The notes beneath the pieces were generated by a model. It saw only the letters and a program-made list of their open reading frames with translations. It made no database searches and had not been told where the DNA came from. Position numbers and translations under genes: made by a program. From Streptomyces venezuelae (GTDB lineage Bacteria; Actinomycetota; Actinomycetes; Streptomycetales; Streptomycetaceae): 64,000 bases of DNA. Shown here piece by piece: positions 1 to 8,891 of the stretch. Numbering within the stretch: position 1 is the first letter of the stretch; each line of letters opens with the position of its first letter. The DNA is taken from positions 6,510,001-6,574,000 of the forward strand of contig NZ_CP029191.1 of NCBI RefSeq assembly GCF_008642335.1, given 5' to 3'.

Positions 1-1065
1 GCTCGCCTTCTGCCGGAATGCCGAGAGCGCGGTCTCCTTGTTCCGGTAGAAGAGCATCGTGCAGGGCGCGGGCACGAACATCATCTTGTGCGCGTCCCAG
101 GTCAGGGAGTCCGCCTTCTCGATGCCCCGCAGCCTGTCGCGGAGCACGTCCGACACGAGCAGGCTCGCGCCGTGCGCACCGTCGATGTGCAGCCAGACGC
201 CCTTCTCCCGGGCCACCTCGGCGAGTTCGTCGATCGGGTCGAACGCGCCCACCGAGGTGCTGCCGGCCGAGGCCACCATGCAGAACACCTTGAGGTTCTG
301 CCGTTCGGCCGCCTCCAGGGTGGCGCGCACCTCGCCGGGGCAGATCTGCTGCTGTCGGTTGAGCGGCAGCCGGACGAGCTGTGCGTCGCCGATGCCGAGC
401 ACACCGGCCGCTCGCGCCACGCTGTAGTGCACGTCCGCGCCGACCGCGATGGCGGGCCGGGGCTGGCCGCGCACCGCGGAACCGCCCTGTGACCAGTAGC
501 CGGGCAGCTTCTCGTTCCTGGCCGCGAGCAGCGCGGTCAGATTGGCGAGCGAGCCGCCGGACGTGGTGATCATGGTGAAGCGCTCGGGGTCCCACCCGAT
601 GAAACGGTTCAGCTCGTCGGCCATGATCCGCTCGACGGCGTTGGGCAGCTGGCCCGCCTCGTAGAACGACGACGGCTGGTTGACCACGGAGCTCACGAAG
701 TCGATGACGCCGGCGAGCGGTACGACCCCGGAGAACTGCCGCCCCATGTACCCGGGGGAGTGGACCTGGATCCCCGTGCGGACGTACAGGTCGATGATGC
801 CCGCGAGGCGCTCCTCGTCGAACGCCGCGATCTTGTCGTGCTCGGTCGTCATGAGGTCCCTCGCGGCCTGGGTGAGCCTGAGCGGTTCGATCAGTTCGAG
901 ACCTCTGATCGAGATGTCCGACAGGTGTTTCTCCAGCTTGGCGAGAGCTGTTTCCGAGTTCTCCCTGAACTGCTGCGGATCAAAAGCCTCGAGCAGCAAT
1001 CCGCTCCGATCCGACGCTGAGCCACTCCGTTCCGATCCGGGATCACTCGAGCGAGATTCCGTCAC
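1..1065 (-). CDS. PLP-dependent group II decarboxylase, 3' end cut by window edge
   Basis: The first 355 residues of a group II pyridoxal-phosphate decarboxylase (aromatic amino acid / glutamate / diaminobutyrate decarboxylase superfamily) are present. Visible family features are HSPGYMGRQFSG near residue 110, the cofactor-contact stretch TTSGGSLANLTALLAARN, the Asp segment WLHIDGAHGAS, and the Schiff-base lysine in TWDAHKMMF at about K327. Relatives are about 480-510 residues, so the C-terminal subdomain lies outside the window. The GTG start at 1065 is chosen because AAGGGGGGA lies 5 nt upstream. The first about 45 codons include several codons rare for this genome (TCT, AGT, ACA, GCT, TTT). 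The substrate cannot be fixed from the sequence. An upstream 750-bp non-coding region suggests it is transcribed on its own. Confidence 0.9.
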   Translation of the reverse strand, partial: MTESRSSDPGSERSGSASDRSGLLLEAFDPQQFRENSETALAKLEKHLSDISIRGLELIEPLRLTQAARDLMTTEHDKIAAFDEERLAGIIDLYVRTGIQVHSPGYMGRQFSGVVPLAGVIDFVSSVVNQPSSFYEAGQLPNAVERIMADELNRFIGWDPERFTMITTSGGSLANLTALLAARNEKLPGYWSQGGSAVRGQPRPAIAVGADVHYSVARAAGVLGIGDAQLVRLPLNRQQQICPGEVRATLEAAERQNLKVFCMVASAGSTSVGAFDPIDELAEVAREKGVWLHIDGAHGASLLVSDVLRDRLRGIEKADSLTWDAHKMMFVPAPCTMLFYRNKETALSAFRQKAS

Positions 1066-1167
1066 TAGGGTCCCCCCTTGGAAAGCCCCCGTGTACCCGA
1101 CATGGATGGTCCGGTGCGCGCGACCGGGCAGAGGCAGGACTTTCCGCTGACGCCACAGCAAAGGCTT

Positions 1168-1194
1168 GCCGTCCGGCTGATCAAACCGGACGGC
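1168..1194. terminator. Perfect 9-bp hairpin in the decarboxylase leader
   Basis: GCCGTCCGG (1168-1176) and CCGGACGGC (1186-1194) form a perfect stem around a 9-nt AT-richer loop. It is about 100 bp upstream of the decarboxylase start. No clean T-tract follows on either strand, so it could be a factor-assisted terminator or a leader structure. Confidence 0.4.
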
Positions 1195-1371
1195 ACTTCC
1201 TTTTCCGGCGGCGCGCGTTCAGCGCAGCCCGCACGGACTCCCCCCTCGAAGAGTTCTGCGCAGCGGTCATCCCCCCGGCATGGTCAGTGCCTGCCCCCAC
1301 AGCGACCACCGTAGGCGTCGTCGATAAAACGAGAAATCGAAACCACGAGTTCTGTCCGAAAGGGAGCGCGG

Positions 1372-1405
1372 ACCATCTGATGGTTTGTCACTCAACATTT
1401 GTCAC
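1372..1405. promoter_or_regulatory. Candidate regulator-binding elements (palindrome plus direct repeat)
   Basis: The 13-bp palindrome ACCATCTGATGGT (1372-1384) is followed at once by two copies of TTTGTCAC (1384-1391 and 1398-1405), 14 bp apart. They lie in the only AT-rich patch of the intergenic region, about 310-340 bp upstream of the decarboxylase start. A role as operator or promoter element is inference. Confidence 0.3.
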
Positions 1406-1821
1406 ACCCGCAACCGGAGCGTTCCACGGCTTCAGGGCGGCTCCCCGCTTTTCGGACACCATGCCGTGGGCATGTGCGCGGCGGATAGGCAAAGCGGCAG
1501 CACCGGGAGCGGCTGCGGGGTGATGCAAGGGGTTTTCTGCCAATCTGGCTGCTCATCGCGGGGATCTTCTCGTCCCTTCAGCGGGGTGCCGCGATCGAGG
1601 CGGATATTTCCCGCTCCGTCACGACGATCCGGCCACGATGGCGGTGCGGTCGGCGGCTGTTCGAATGAAGGGGGAAGGGTTACCGGGGGTACGGGGATCT
1701 GGTGTCCGGTGGGAGGTCTCGGGTACGGGGTGCGGTGGCCGCGCCGACGGTTGCCCGTCGGGACGGCCACCGCTCCTCCCCCGGTCGGTGGGTGCGTCGG
1801 TCCGCGCCGCTTCTCGCCGGT

Positions 1822-4422
1822 TCAGTGGCTCGTGGCGTCGGACGGTTCGCAGCGGTACAGGGTCTGTGCGGGCGCCTTGTCGCTGCCGCGGCCGGTCGCT
1901 CCGTACGCCCGCGGGTCGACCTCGGCGCAGGCGGACGCGACCCAGGAGCTGATCTTCGACGTCTGCCTCCCCGCCTCGGTGACCAGGGCGAAGCGGAGGT
2001 CGCCGGTGGCGACGAGGTGCCGGTACTCGGGGAGGGTGAGGGGGTCGGCGTGCAGTCCGGTGAGCGGCAGGACCGGCGCGCCCGTCGCGTAGACGTAGGG
2101 CGCCGACGTCTCCCACCCCTCGGTGGAAAAGGCGTACTTGGCGGACCCGTCGCGTTCGTCGACGTAGTCGAGGAGTCCGCTCTGGGCGGGTGTCGGCGTC
2201 GTGGGGACGCGGACGTCGCCCGCGCGCACGGTGCGGGTTCCCGTCGAGATCCGGGTGTCGTTGCCCGGTCCGGCGTACGCGTCCACGGCGGATCCCCTGT
2301 ACCGCTCGTTCAGCACGGACAGCGACCAGGTCGTGGGCGCGGCGAACATCGCGACGCATCCGGCGAGCAGCCCGACGACGAGCACGGCCCTGCGGGAGGT
2401 CCCGAAGGGGGCCAGGGCCAGGACGGCGACGAGCGTGGCCGCCGCGAGGAGTGGGATGAGCCAGGGCGCGAAGTCGACGTGTTTGGAGGCCAGATGGATC
2501 GTCCAGGCCGCCTCGACCACGACGACCGCGGGCAGGAGCCAGGCGCGCGGCCCACCGGCCGCGGCGCGGTGGGCACGCCACAGGGTGACGGTCCCGGCGG
2601 CGGACAGCGCGGTGAGCGGCGGCGCGAGGATCGCGACGTATGCGGTGTGGGGCAGGTTGCCGAGCGCGCTGAGCACGGCGGCCGCCGTGACGAGCCAGGT
2701 GCCCCACATCAGGTGACCGGCCCGGCCCTGGTGCGTGCGAGGGGCCTTGCGGTGCCGTGCCGGACCGATCGCGAGGGAGATGAGCGCGAGCGGGTACAGC
2801 CAGGCGATCTGCGGGGTCAGGCGGGGGCTGCGGAGGAGCTTGAGCCACAGGGAGGTCCGGGACGGCGCCTCGGAACCGACCTGCCTCCCGGCGGGCGCGG
2901 CTCCGGCTCGCCCCTTCCGGCTCCCGTCCGTGGCGGGCGCGCGGGTGGACCCGTCGGGCTGCGCGCCGGGCGGGGCGGTGGCGGACCTGTCGGAGGGGGC
3001 CCCGGACGTCCCGCCCGATGGTCCGCTCGCCGAGCCGCCGGGTTGCCTGTCCGCCGGTCCGCTCGCCGTTCCGCCGGGTTGCCTGTTCGCGTGGCCGTTC
3101 GGTGTTCCGTCGGGTTGCCCGTTCGCTGTTCCGCCGGGCTGCTTGTTCGCCGGTCCGCTGGATGGCCCGTCGGGTTGCCTGTTCGCCGGTCCGCTCGCTG
3201 TTCCGCCGGGTTGCCTGTTCGCAGGTCCGTTCGCTGTTCCGCCGGGCTGCTTGTTCGCCGGTCCGCTCGGTGTTCCGTCGGGTTGCCTGTCCGCTTGGCC
3301 GTTCGCCGTTCCGCCGGGTTGCCTGTTCGCGTGGCCGTTCGGTGATCCGCCGGGTTGCTTGTTCGCAGGCCCGCTCGATGGCCCGCCGGGCTGCCTGGCC
3401 GCCGGTCCGTCCGACGGCCGCCGTGCCGTGTCGCCCGGATCGCGTCCGTCCGCGCCGGCCGTCCCCGCGCCGCTGCCCGTGGGCGGCGGTGTGCGCGACG
3501 CACCGCCGCGGCCCCAGAGTCCGTTGCTGCTGGCGGGGGCCGCCCCGTCGATCAGCCCCGCGTGCAGCCGGTTGAAGCCGTTGTAGCCGAAGACCATCGC
3601 CGCCGCACTGTTGTCGGTCGAGCCGTCCACGTACGGGCGGTCGCGATCCGGGGTGAACGTCATCAGCGCCACCCACGACAGCGACACGGCGAACATCAAC
3701 GTGCCCGCCAGGGCCAGTTGGCCGAGCCGGCGCCGCAGCCGGACCGGCGCCGCCACGACGTAGCCGACGAACAGCGCCGGCACGATGACCCACGCCTCCA
3801 TCATCTTCGCCTGGAAACCGAGCCCGATCCACAGCCCGCAGAGCAGCAGCGACCGCAGCCGTGCGCTCCGCACGGCCCGCTGGTACTGGTCGGCGGCGAG
3901 GACGAGACACATGGTGACCGAGCCGTCGAGCATCGCGTGGCCGAACATGGAGGCCGCCACGGGCGTCACCGTGAGCAGCCCCGCGGCGAGCAGCCCGGCG
4001 GCAGGACCCTGCCAGCGCCGCACCAGCCGGTACATCACCAGTACGGAGATCACGCCCATGACGCACTGCGGCAGCACCAGCGCCCAGTCGTGGAAGCCGA
4101 AGATCCGCGCCGACAGGGCCTGCGGCCACAGGAAGCCGCCGATCTTGTCCAGGGTGAGCGTGGCGGACGGGTCGAGGCTGGTGAAGAGGAACGCCTCCCA
4201 GCTCACCGACATGCTGCGCGCGGCCAGGGAGTAGTAGGGGGCGAAGCCGCTGCTCGTGATGTTCCACGTGTAGAGCAGCGCGGCGAGGGCGGCGATGCCG
4301 AGGAGCGCGGGCCTCGCCCACCGGGGCTGGCCGGCGGGGGAGCGCCAGAACCGCAACCGGCTCCGGGGCGACCGTTCCGGCGAGGTCCGGCTCGCGGGCG
4401 GCGCGCTGGTCAGGGACGTCAT
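1822..4422 (-). CDS. ArnT/GT39-like polyprenyl-phosphate-dependent membrane glycosyltransferase with repeat insert
   Basis: This is an 866-residue multi-spanning protein of the dolichyl/polyprenyl-phosphate mannosyltransferase (GT39/GT83, YkcB-like) type. It has an N-terminal signal-anchor helix near residues 38-52, an acidic motif in LTLDKIGGFLWPQAL (about 90-102), helices around 115-250, a long soluble insert (about 300-525), then further helices 538-700 and a soluble C-terminal domain. Such enzymes move a sugar from a lipid carrier onto an extracytoplasmic acceptor. The insert contains a tandem repeat (residues about 338-475) rich in Gly, Pro, Asn and Gln, unusual for the family. The ATG at 4422 has a GAAG-type ribosome site. 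A long overlapping frame on the same strand is a shadow. Confidence 0.88.
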   Translation of the reverse strand: MTSLTSAPPASRTSPERSPRSRLRFWRSPAGQPRWARPALLGIAALAALLYTWNITSSGFAPYYSLAARSMSVSWEAFLFTSLDPSATLTLDKIGGFLWPQALSARIFGFHDWALVLPQCVMGVISVLVMYRLVRRWQGPAAGLLAAGLLTVTPVAASMFGHAMLDGSVTMCLVLAADQYQRAVRSARLRSLLLCGLWIGLGFQAKMMEAWVIVPALFVGYVVAAPVRLRRRLGQLALAGTLMFAVSLSWVALMTFTPDRDRPYVDGSTDNSAAAMVFGYNGFNRLHAGLIDGAAPASSNGLWGRGGASRTPPPTGSGAGTAGADGRDPGDTARRPSDGPAARQPGGPSSGPANKQPGGSPNGHANRQPGGTANGQADRQPDGTPSGPANKQPGGTANGPANRQPGGTASGPANRQPDGPSSGPANKQPGGTANGQPDGTPNGHANRQPGGTASGPADRQPGGSASGPSGGTSGAPSDRSATAPPGAQPDGSTRAPATDGSRKGRAGAAPAGRQVGSEAPSRTSLWLKLLRSPRLTPQIAWLYPLALISLAIGPARHRKAPRTHQGRAGHLMWGTWLVTAAAVLSALGNLPHTAYVAILAPPLTALSAAGTVTLWRAHRAAAGGPRAWLLPAVVVVEAAWTIHLASKHVDFAPWLIPLLAAATLVAVLALAPFGTSRRAVLVVGLLAGCVAMFAAPTTWSLSVLNERYRGSAVDAYAGPGNDTRISTGTRTVRAGDVRVPTTPTPAQSGLLDYVDERDGSAKYAFSTEGWETSAPYVYATGAPVLPLTGLHADPLTLPEYRHLVATGDLRFALVTEAGRQTSKISSWVASACAEVDPRAYGATGRGSDKAPAQTLYRCEPSDATSH
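2998..3411 (-). repeat. 36-bp in-frame tandem repeat within the GT39 gene
   Basis: About eleven imperfect 36-bp units encode a 12-residue motif of the form GPANRQPGGTAS with swaps (K/R, D/G, T/P, H/P). One unit is shortened by 4 codons, so copy number has probably changed by slippage or recombination without breaking the frame. The stretch is predicted to sit in an extracytoplasmic loop. Confidence 0.85.
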
Positions 4423-4444
4423 GTCTTCGCTTCTACCGGTACGC

Positions 4445-4498
4445 GGTTGTCCGGGGTCGGCCGCGACGTACCGGACAACAAGCGCCGGACAACAAGCG
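4445..4498. promoter_or_regulatory. CCGGACAA repeats upstream of the GT39 gene
   Basis: A perfect 14-bp tandem duplication CCGGACAACAAGCG occupies 4471-4484 and 4485-4498. An inverted copy of its core (GGTTGTCCGG, 4445-4454) lies closer to the gene. The same core, TTGTCCGG/CCGGACAA, forms an inverted pair at 8440-8486 upstream of the neighbouring ATPase gene. Operator or promoter function is inference. Confidence 0.35.
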
Positions 4499-4536
4499 CC
4501 GCCACAACGGCATCGAACGATGCCCTGCTCATAGCC

Positions 4537-7500
4537 TCAGCGCTCGCAGGCCCGCCGCGGCCACTCGCCTTCGTCGGGCACGTTCAGATACCGGGCGCGT
4601 TCCTCCGGGCTGAGTTCCCGGCGCAGGGACCGGCAGATCCGGTCGACGGCCTCGCCCGCGCCGCGCAGCACACCCCACAGCCGCAGCGTGCCGTCCTCGC
4701 CGCCGCTGGCGACGGTGCGGCCGTCCGGGCCGAACGCCACGGACCACACGGCCCCCTCGTGCCCGGTCAGGGCAAGGTTCTGGAGCCCCGTGGCGGCGTC
4801 CCACAGCCGTACGGTCCCGTCCCGGTCCCCGCTCGCCACCGTCCGGCCGTCCGGGCTGAACGCCACCGACAGGGGTCCGCGGCGGTTGCCGGTCGTGGCG
4901 CGGAGCGCGCCCGTGGCCGTGTCCCAGAGCCGCAGCGTGCCGTCGTCGGCGCCTCCGGCGACCGTGCGCCCGTCCGGACTGAACGCCACGGTCCGCACGG
5001 GGGACTTGGTGCCGGTACGGAGGGAGCGGGACGTGCCGGTCGCGGCGTCCCACAGCCGAAGGGTTCCGCCGTCGCCCCCGACGGCGAGGGTATGGCCGTC
5101 GGCCCCGAACGCCACGGACCGGACATCCTCCCGCTGCCGCCCCGGCGCCCCGCGCGGCTCCCCGGTCACCGCGTTCCACAGCCATACGTTGCCACTGCCA
5201 CTGCCACTGCCACTGCCACTGCCGCCCCGCGTACCGCCCGCCGCGACGGTGCGCCCGTCACGGCTGAAAGCGACTGACCGTACAGCCCCATGACGCCCCG
5301 TCAGTACCCTGCGGGCCCGACCGGTCGCCGCGTCCCACAGCCGCACCGTACCGTCGGCACCTCCGCTCGCGACGGTACGTCCATCAGGGCTGAACGCGAC
5401 CGACCGCACGTCTCCCCGATGTCCCGTCAGCACCCGCCGTGTCCTGCCGTTGGCCGCGTCCCACAGCCGTACGGTTCCGTCGCGGGCGCCCCCGGCGACC
5501 GTGCTGCCGTCCGGACTGAACGCCACCGCTCGCACGGCGCCCTGCCGCCCGGGCACCGTGACGCGCTCCCTTCCGGTCGACACGACCCACAGCCGCACCG
5601 TGCCGTCACGCCCGCCGCTGGCCACCGTGCTCCCGTCCGGGCTGAAGGCCGCGGCGGGGACCGAGCCCCGGTGCCCGGCCAGTACCGCACGCAACGCCCC
5701 GGTCGCCGCGTCCCACAGCCGTACCGTGCCGTCGTGCTGGCCGCTGAGCACCGTACGGCGGTCCGGGCTGAAGGCCACCGACTCCGCGTCCCTGCGGCGC
5801 TCGGCGAGCGCCGCGCGCTCCTTGCCGGTGGCCGCGTCCCACGCCCGTACGGTGCCGTCGCGGGCGCCCCCGGTCACCGTACGGCCGTCGGGGCTGAACG
5901 CCACGGACGCCACGGCGCTCCCGCGCCGCCCGGCCCGCAGCACACGCGCCGTGCCGCTCGCGGTCGCCCTCAGCCGTACCGTCCCGTCGTCGCCACCGCT
6001 GGCCACCGAGCTCCCGTCCGGACTGAACGCCAGGGAGCGCACGGCACCCTGATGCCCCCTCAGAACCAGCCGCGACTTGCCCGTTGCCGCGTCCCACAGG
6101 CGTACGGTGCCGTCACTGCCCCCACCGGCGACCGTGCGCCCGTCCGGGCTGAGGGCCACCGCCCGGACGTCGCCCCGGAGGCCGGTCCTCATGGCCCGCG
6201 AGGACCCGGTGGCCGTGTCCCACAGCCGGACGGACCCGTCGGCGCCGCCCCCGGCCAAGGTGTGCCCGTCGGACCCGTAAGCGACCGCCGTGACCGCACC
6301 TTGATGGCCCGTCAGCACCTTCCTCGCCTTGCCGCTCACGGCGTTCCAGAGGCGTACGGTGCCGTCCTCGCCACCGCTGGCGACGGTCCGGGCGTCGGGG
6401 CTGAAGGCCACCGCCCTCACCTCGCCCCGGTGACCCGTCATGCGCAGCTGCAGGGGGAGCGAGGCCGTCCTGAAGAGGCCGGCGGTGGCCTCGGGGGTGG
6501 GGCGGATGCGGTACGCGTACAGGGCGAGGAGCGAGGCGAGGTCCGATTCGGACGGCAGGAGCGCGGCCGACTGCGCGGCGAGCTGCCGGGACAGTGCGCT
6601 GCGCTGCTCGGAGACGGCCTCGCGCCGGTTGCCCTCGCTGGTCCGGTACTGGTCCCAGGCGAGCAGCCCCGAGACCAGCGCGAGCAGCAGCAGGACGGAC
6701 AGGGCGAGCGTGAAGCGGCGCAGCCGCCGCGTGGTGCGTGCTTCGGCGAGCCGCTCGCGCTCCCGGGCGGCGGTGCTGGCCGCGAGGAAGTCCCTTTCCA
6801 GTTCGGTGAGTTCACTTCCGGCGGAGCTGCCCGGACGTGGCGGTCCGTGGGTGGGGAAGGTGTCCTCGGCCGTGTCGAGACGTGTGCCGCGGTACAGCGC
6901 GCCCGGGTCGCGGTGCTCGCGGTCCCACGCGGTCGCCGCGTCGCTCAGCCGCTGGCGGAGCAGGAGTCCGGCGCGGTCCTCGTCGATCCAGTGCCGCAGC
7001 CGCGGCCAGGCCTGCAGCAGGGCCTCGTGGGTGAGCTCGACCGTGTCCGTGTCCAGGGTGATCAGGCGGGCCCCGGCGAGCGCGTCGAGGACCGTCCGTA
7101 CGTCGCCGGGGCCGGTGTGCGGCCCGCCCAGGGAGTCGAGGTCGGCGCGGGCCGGCCGGCGTCGCGTGGCCTCGGTGCCCTCGCCGACCACGACGAGGCG
7201 CAGCAGGAGCGCGCGGGCCAGCTGCCGCTGACGGTCGTCGAAGGCGGCGTGGACGGTCTCCGCGGTCTGGCCGAGGGCGTGCCGGATGCCGCCCGCGGCC
7301 TCGTACCCGGCCAGGGTGAGCGTGTTCCCGCGGCGGCGGCGCCAGGTCTCGCGCAGGGCGTGGGAGACCAGGGGCAGCACGGTGGCGCGACCGGTGGCGT
7401 CGGCGATCACCCGGGCGAGCAGCGCCCCCTCGACGGTGCAGCCCGCGCGTGCGGCGGGCCGGCTGATCGCCCGGCGCAGCTCGTCCGTGGTCATCGGACC

Positions 7501-8418
7501 CACCAGCAACTGGGCGTCGCGCAGCGCCTCGACGAGCTCGGGGTGCTGCGCGCAGCGGGCGTAGAAGTCGGCGCGGACGCCGAGGACGACGCGTGTGCGG
7601 CTGTTGGGGGCCCGGGCGGCGGTGAGCAGGGCGGTGATGAACCGTGTACGTTCCCGTGCGTCGTCGCAGAGCGTGAACACCTCCTCGAACTGGTCGACGA
7701 CCAGGAGGAGTTCGGCGTCGTCGGGGCGGCCTGCCAGCGCCTTGAGGGCGGTCAGGTGCAGGGCGCGCGGGTCCGCGGCGAGGTCGGCGTGGAGAGCGGT
7801 CGCGGAGTCACCGGACACATCGGCGAGCCGTGCGGCGCACGTCTCCAAGGGGTGGGCCCCGGGAGCGAAGAGAACGACGCCCCATCCCCGCGCGTCCTCT
7901 TCGCGCACGCGGGGCAGCAGCCCCGCCCGCAGCAGTGAGGACTTTCCCGAACCGGACGCGCCGAACACGGCGAGGAAGCGCCCGGAACGTACCCGTGCCA
8001 CCAGGTCCTCGGTGAGCTGCTCGCGTCCGAAGAACCAGGCCACGTCCTCGGGCTGGAACGCGGCGAGACCCACGTAGGGTCCGCGTAGCCTTTCAACGCC
8101 CCCGTCGCCCCCGTCATCGACCCCGTCGTCACCCGCGCGGTCCTCCGTCGCCGCGAGCCGGGCGCCCAGCGCGCGCCACCTCGCCTCCCACGCCTCCGTG
8201 TCCCCGCCGCACGCCCGCACGTAGGCGAGCGTGACGGGCAGGCTGGGGAGCCTGCGGCCGCTCGCCGCGTCGGCGAGCGTCGTCGATGAGTAGTGGGCGT
8301 CGCGGGCCAGACGGCGGTACGGCGGACTGCCCGCCTTCTCCCTCAGCCGCCGCAACTCGGCCGCGAATGCGGTGAGTTCGCCACCGTCGTCCTCCAGCGG
8401 CCGCTCACCCCGTGGCAC
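4537..8418 (-). CDS. nSTAND1-type ATPase with N-terminal HTH and 14 WD40 repeats
   Basis: This large signal-transduction ATPase has, in order, an XRE-like HTH (LRRLREKAG...YRRLARDAHYSSTTL), a conserved linker (GPYVGLAAFQPEDVAWFFGR), a P-loop domain with Walker A GASGSGKSS and Walker B LLLVVDQFEEV, a winged-helix/ARC region, one hydrophobic helix (LALSVLLLLALVSGLLAW), and 14 WD40 blades of the form AFSPDGRTVASGG.DGTVRLWD. Fourteen blades fit two seven-bladed propellers. I chose GTG 8418, which follows a G-rich ribosome site and begins VPRGERPLEDDGG like related proteins; an upstream GTG at 8490 is possible. STAND proteins with WD40 sensors act as ligand-triggered switches, but the ligand and output are unknown here. 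Confidence 0.88.
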   Translation of the reverse strand: MPRGERPLEDDGGELTAFAAELRRLREKAGSPPYRRLARDAHYSSTTLADAASGRRLPSLPVTLAYVRACGGDTEAWEARWRALGARLAATEDRAGDDGVDDGGDGGVERLRGPYVGLAAFQPEDVAWFFGREQLTEDLVARVRSGRFLAVFGASGSGKSSLLRAGLLPRVREEDARGWGVVLFAPGAHPLETCAARLADVSGDSATALHADLAADPRALHLTALKALAGRPDDAELLLVVDQFEEVFTLCDDARERTRFITALLTAARAPNSRTRVVLGVRADFYARCAQHPELVEALRDAQLLVGPMTTDELRRAISRPAARAGCTVEGALLARVIADATGRATVLPLVSHALRETWRRRRGNTLTLAGYEAAGGIRHALGQTAETVHAAFDDRQRQLARALLLRLVVVGEGTEATRRRPARADLDSLGGPHTGPGDVRTVLDALAGARLITLDTDTVELTHEALLQAWPRLRHWIDEDRAGLLLRQRLSDAATAWDREHRDPGALYRGTRLDTAEDTFPTHGPPRPGSSAGSELTELERDFLAASTAARERERLAEARTTRRLRRFTLALSVLLLLALVSGLLAWDQYRTSEGNRREAVSEQRSALSRQLAAQSAALLPSESDLASLLALYAYRIRPTPEATAGLFRTASLPLQLRMTGHRGEVRAVAFSPDARTVASGGEDGTVRLWNAVSGKARKVLTGHQGAVTAVAYGSDGHTLAGGGADGSVRLWDTATGSSRAMRTGLRGDVRAVALSPDGRTVAGGGSDGTVRLWDAATGKSRLVLRGHQGAVRSLAFSPDGSSVASGGDDGTVRLRATASGTARVLRAGRRGSAVASVAFSPDGRTVTGGARDGTVRAWDAATGKERAALAERRRDAESVAFSPDRRTVLSGQHDGTVRLWDAATGALRAVLAGHRGSVPAAAFSPDGSTVASGGRDGTVRLWVVSTGRERVTVPGRQGAVRAVAFSPDGSTVAGGARDGTVRLWDAANGRTRRVLTGHRGDVRSVAFSPDGRTVASGGADGTVRLWDAATGRARRVLTGRHGAVRSVAFSRDGRTVAAGGTRGGSGSGSGSGSGNVWLWNAVTGEPRGAPGRQREDVRSVAFGADGHTLAVGGDGGTLRLWDAATGTSRSLRTGTKSPVRTVAFSPDGRTVAGGADDGTLRLWDTATGALRATTGNRRGPLSVAFSPDGRTVASGDRDGTVRLWDAATGLQNLALTGHEGAVWSVAFGPDGRTVASGGEDGTLRLWGVLRGAGEAVDRICRSLRRELSPEERARYLNVPDEGEWPRRACER
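5191..5223. repeat. Hexanucleotide microsatellite in WD40 blade 10
   Basis: Five GCCACT units plus GCC encode a Gly-Ser run inserted in a loop of the tenth WD40 blade. Because the unit is 6 bp, gain or loss changes loop length by two residues without a frameshift. Confidence 0.8.
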
Positions 8419-8439
8419 CGGAACCACCCCCCACCCGCC

Positions 8440-8486
8440 ATTGTCCGGCCCGGCAGCCCACCGCCGGGCCACCGGAACCGGACAAT
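8440..8486 (-). promoter_or_regulatory. Nested inverted repeat in the leader of the WD40 ATPase gene
   Basis: ATTGTCCGG (8440-8448) and CCGGACAAT (8478-8486) are perfect inverted copies. Between them GGCCCGGC (8447-8454) and GCCGGGCC (8463-8470) form a second stem sharing two bases with the first. The element lies just after the small ORF stop and 22-68 bp upstream of the chosen ATPase start. It could be an operator, a leader hairpin or a partial terminator. Confidence 0.4.
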
Positions 8487-8494
8487 CCACCGGC

Positions 8495-8674
8495 TCAGCG
8501 GGACCGGATCCACCAGTCGGTCAGGACGACCAGGAGCGGGCCCGGGGCGTCCGCCACGCTCAGGACGGCGCGGCGGCGGATCTCCGCCCAGGGGGACGGA
8601 CCTCGCCCCTCGCACTGCGGCCTCTCGGGGCGGCGCCCCTCGCCCCGCCCCGCCTCGTCACCCTCGTACCGCAT
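8495..8674 (-). CDS. Small hypothetical protein upstream of the WD40 ATPase (59 aa)
   Basis: This short frame has a very good ribosome site (GGGAGG, 5 nt before ATG 8674) and ends just before the ATPase gene on the same strand. The product is charged at its N-terminus and ends in a hydrophobic stretch, VLSVADAPGPLLVVLTDWWI. I do not recognise a family. The position suggests a small partner or leader peptide of the STAND gene. The call rests on ribosome site and position only. Confidence 0.45.
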   Translation of the reverse strand: MRYEGDEAGRGEGRRPERPQCEGRGPSPWAEIRRRAVLSVADAPGPLLVVLTDWWIRSR

Positions 8675-8891
8675 ACGAACCTCCCAGCCTCGACCGCGCA
8701 CCTTGCGCCGCCGGTGACGTCACCCTGCGGCCGGGAGGTCGCCGCGCCCCGTACTCCCGGGCGGAGCGGGCGGACCGGGCGCGCCCGGCGAACTATCCTG
8801 CTGGTCGACGCCCTGACGCCCCCGCGCCCGGAACACCCGTTCCGGGTGGAACGGGCAGCGGCGGCGAAGCGGAGGAGGGGGTGGCGGAGCG

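Larger units (their letters stand above)
1066..1821. other. Long intergenic region, no gene supported
   Basis: This 756-bp gap separates two leftward genes. ORFs that cross it are low-complexity frames without recognisable domains, and I do not support any. It holds the hairpin at 1168-1194, an AT-richer stretch near 1320-1410 with a short palindrome and a direct repeat, and otherwise nothing I recognise. It probably carries the terminator of the GT39 gene and the promoter/leader of the decarboxylase. Confidence 0.6.

Noticed and set aside
1432-1770. A 112-codon minus-strand frame in the first intergenic region
   Set aside because: Low-complexity, no ribosome site, no domain; treated as non-coding.
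1619-4321. A 900-codon open frame antiparallel in phase to the GT39 gene
   Set aside because: It is the alternative frame of a high-GC gene, Arg/Ala/Pro-rich, without domains; the GT39 frame has clear helices and motifs.
4600-6450. Regular repeats that could be taken for a CRISPR or minisatellite array
   Set aside because: Period and sequence match the coding of WD40 blades, about 126 bp each, and spacers code for protein in frame.
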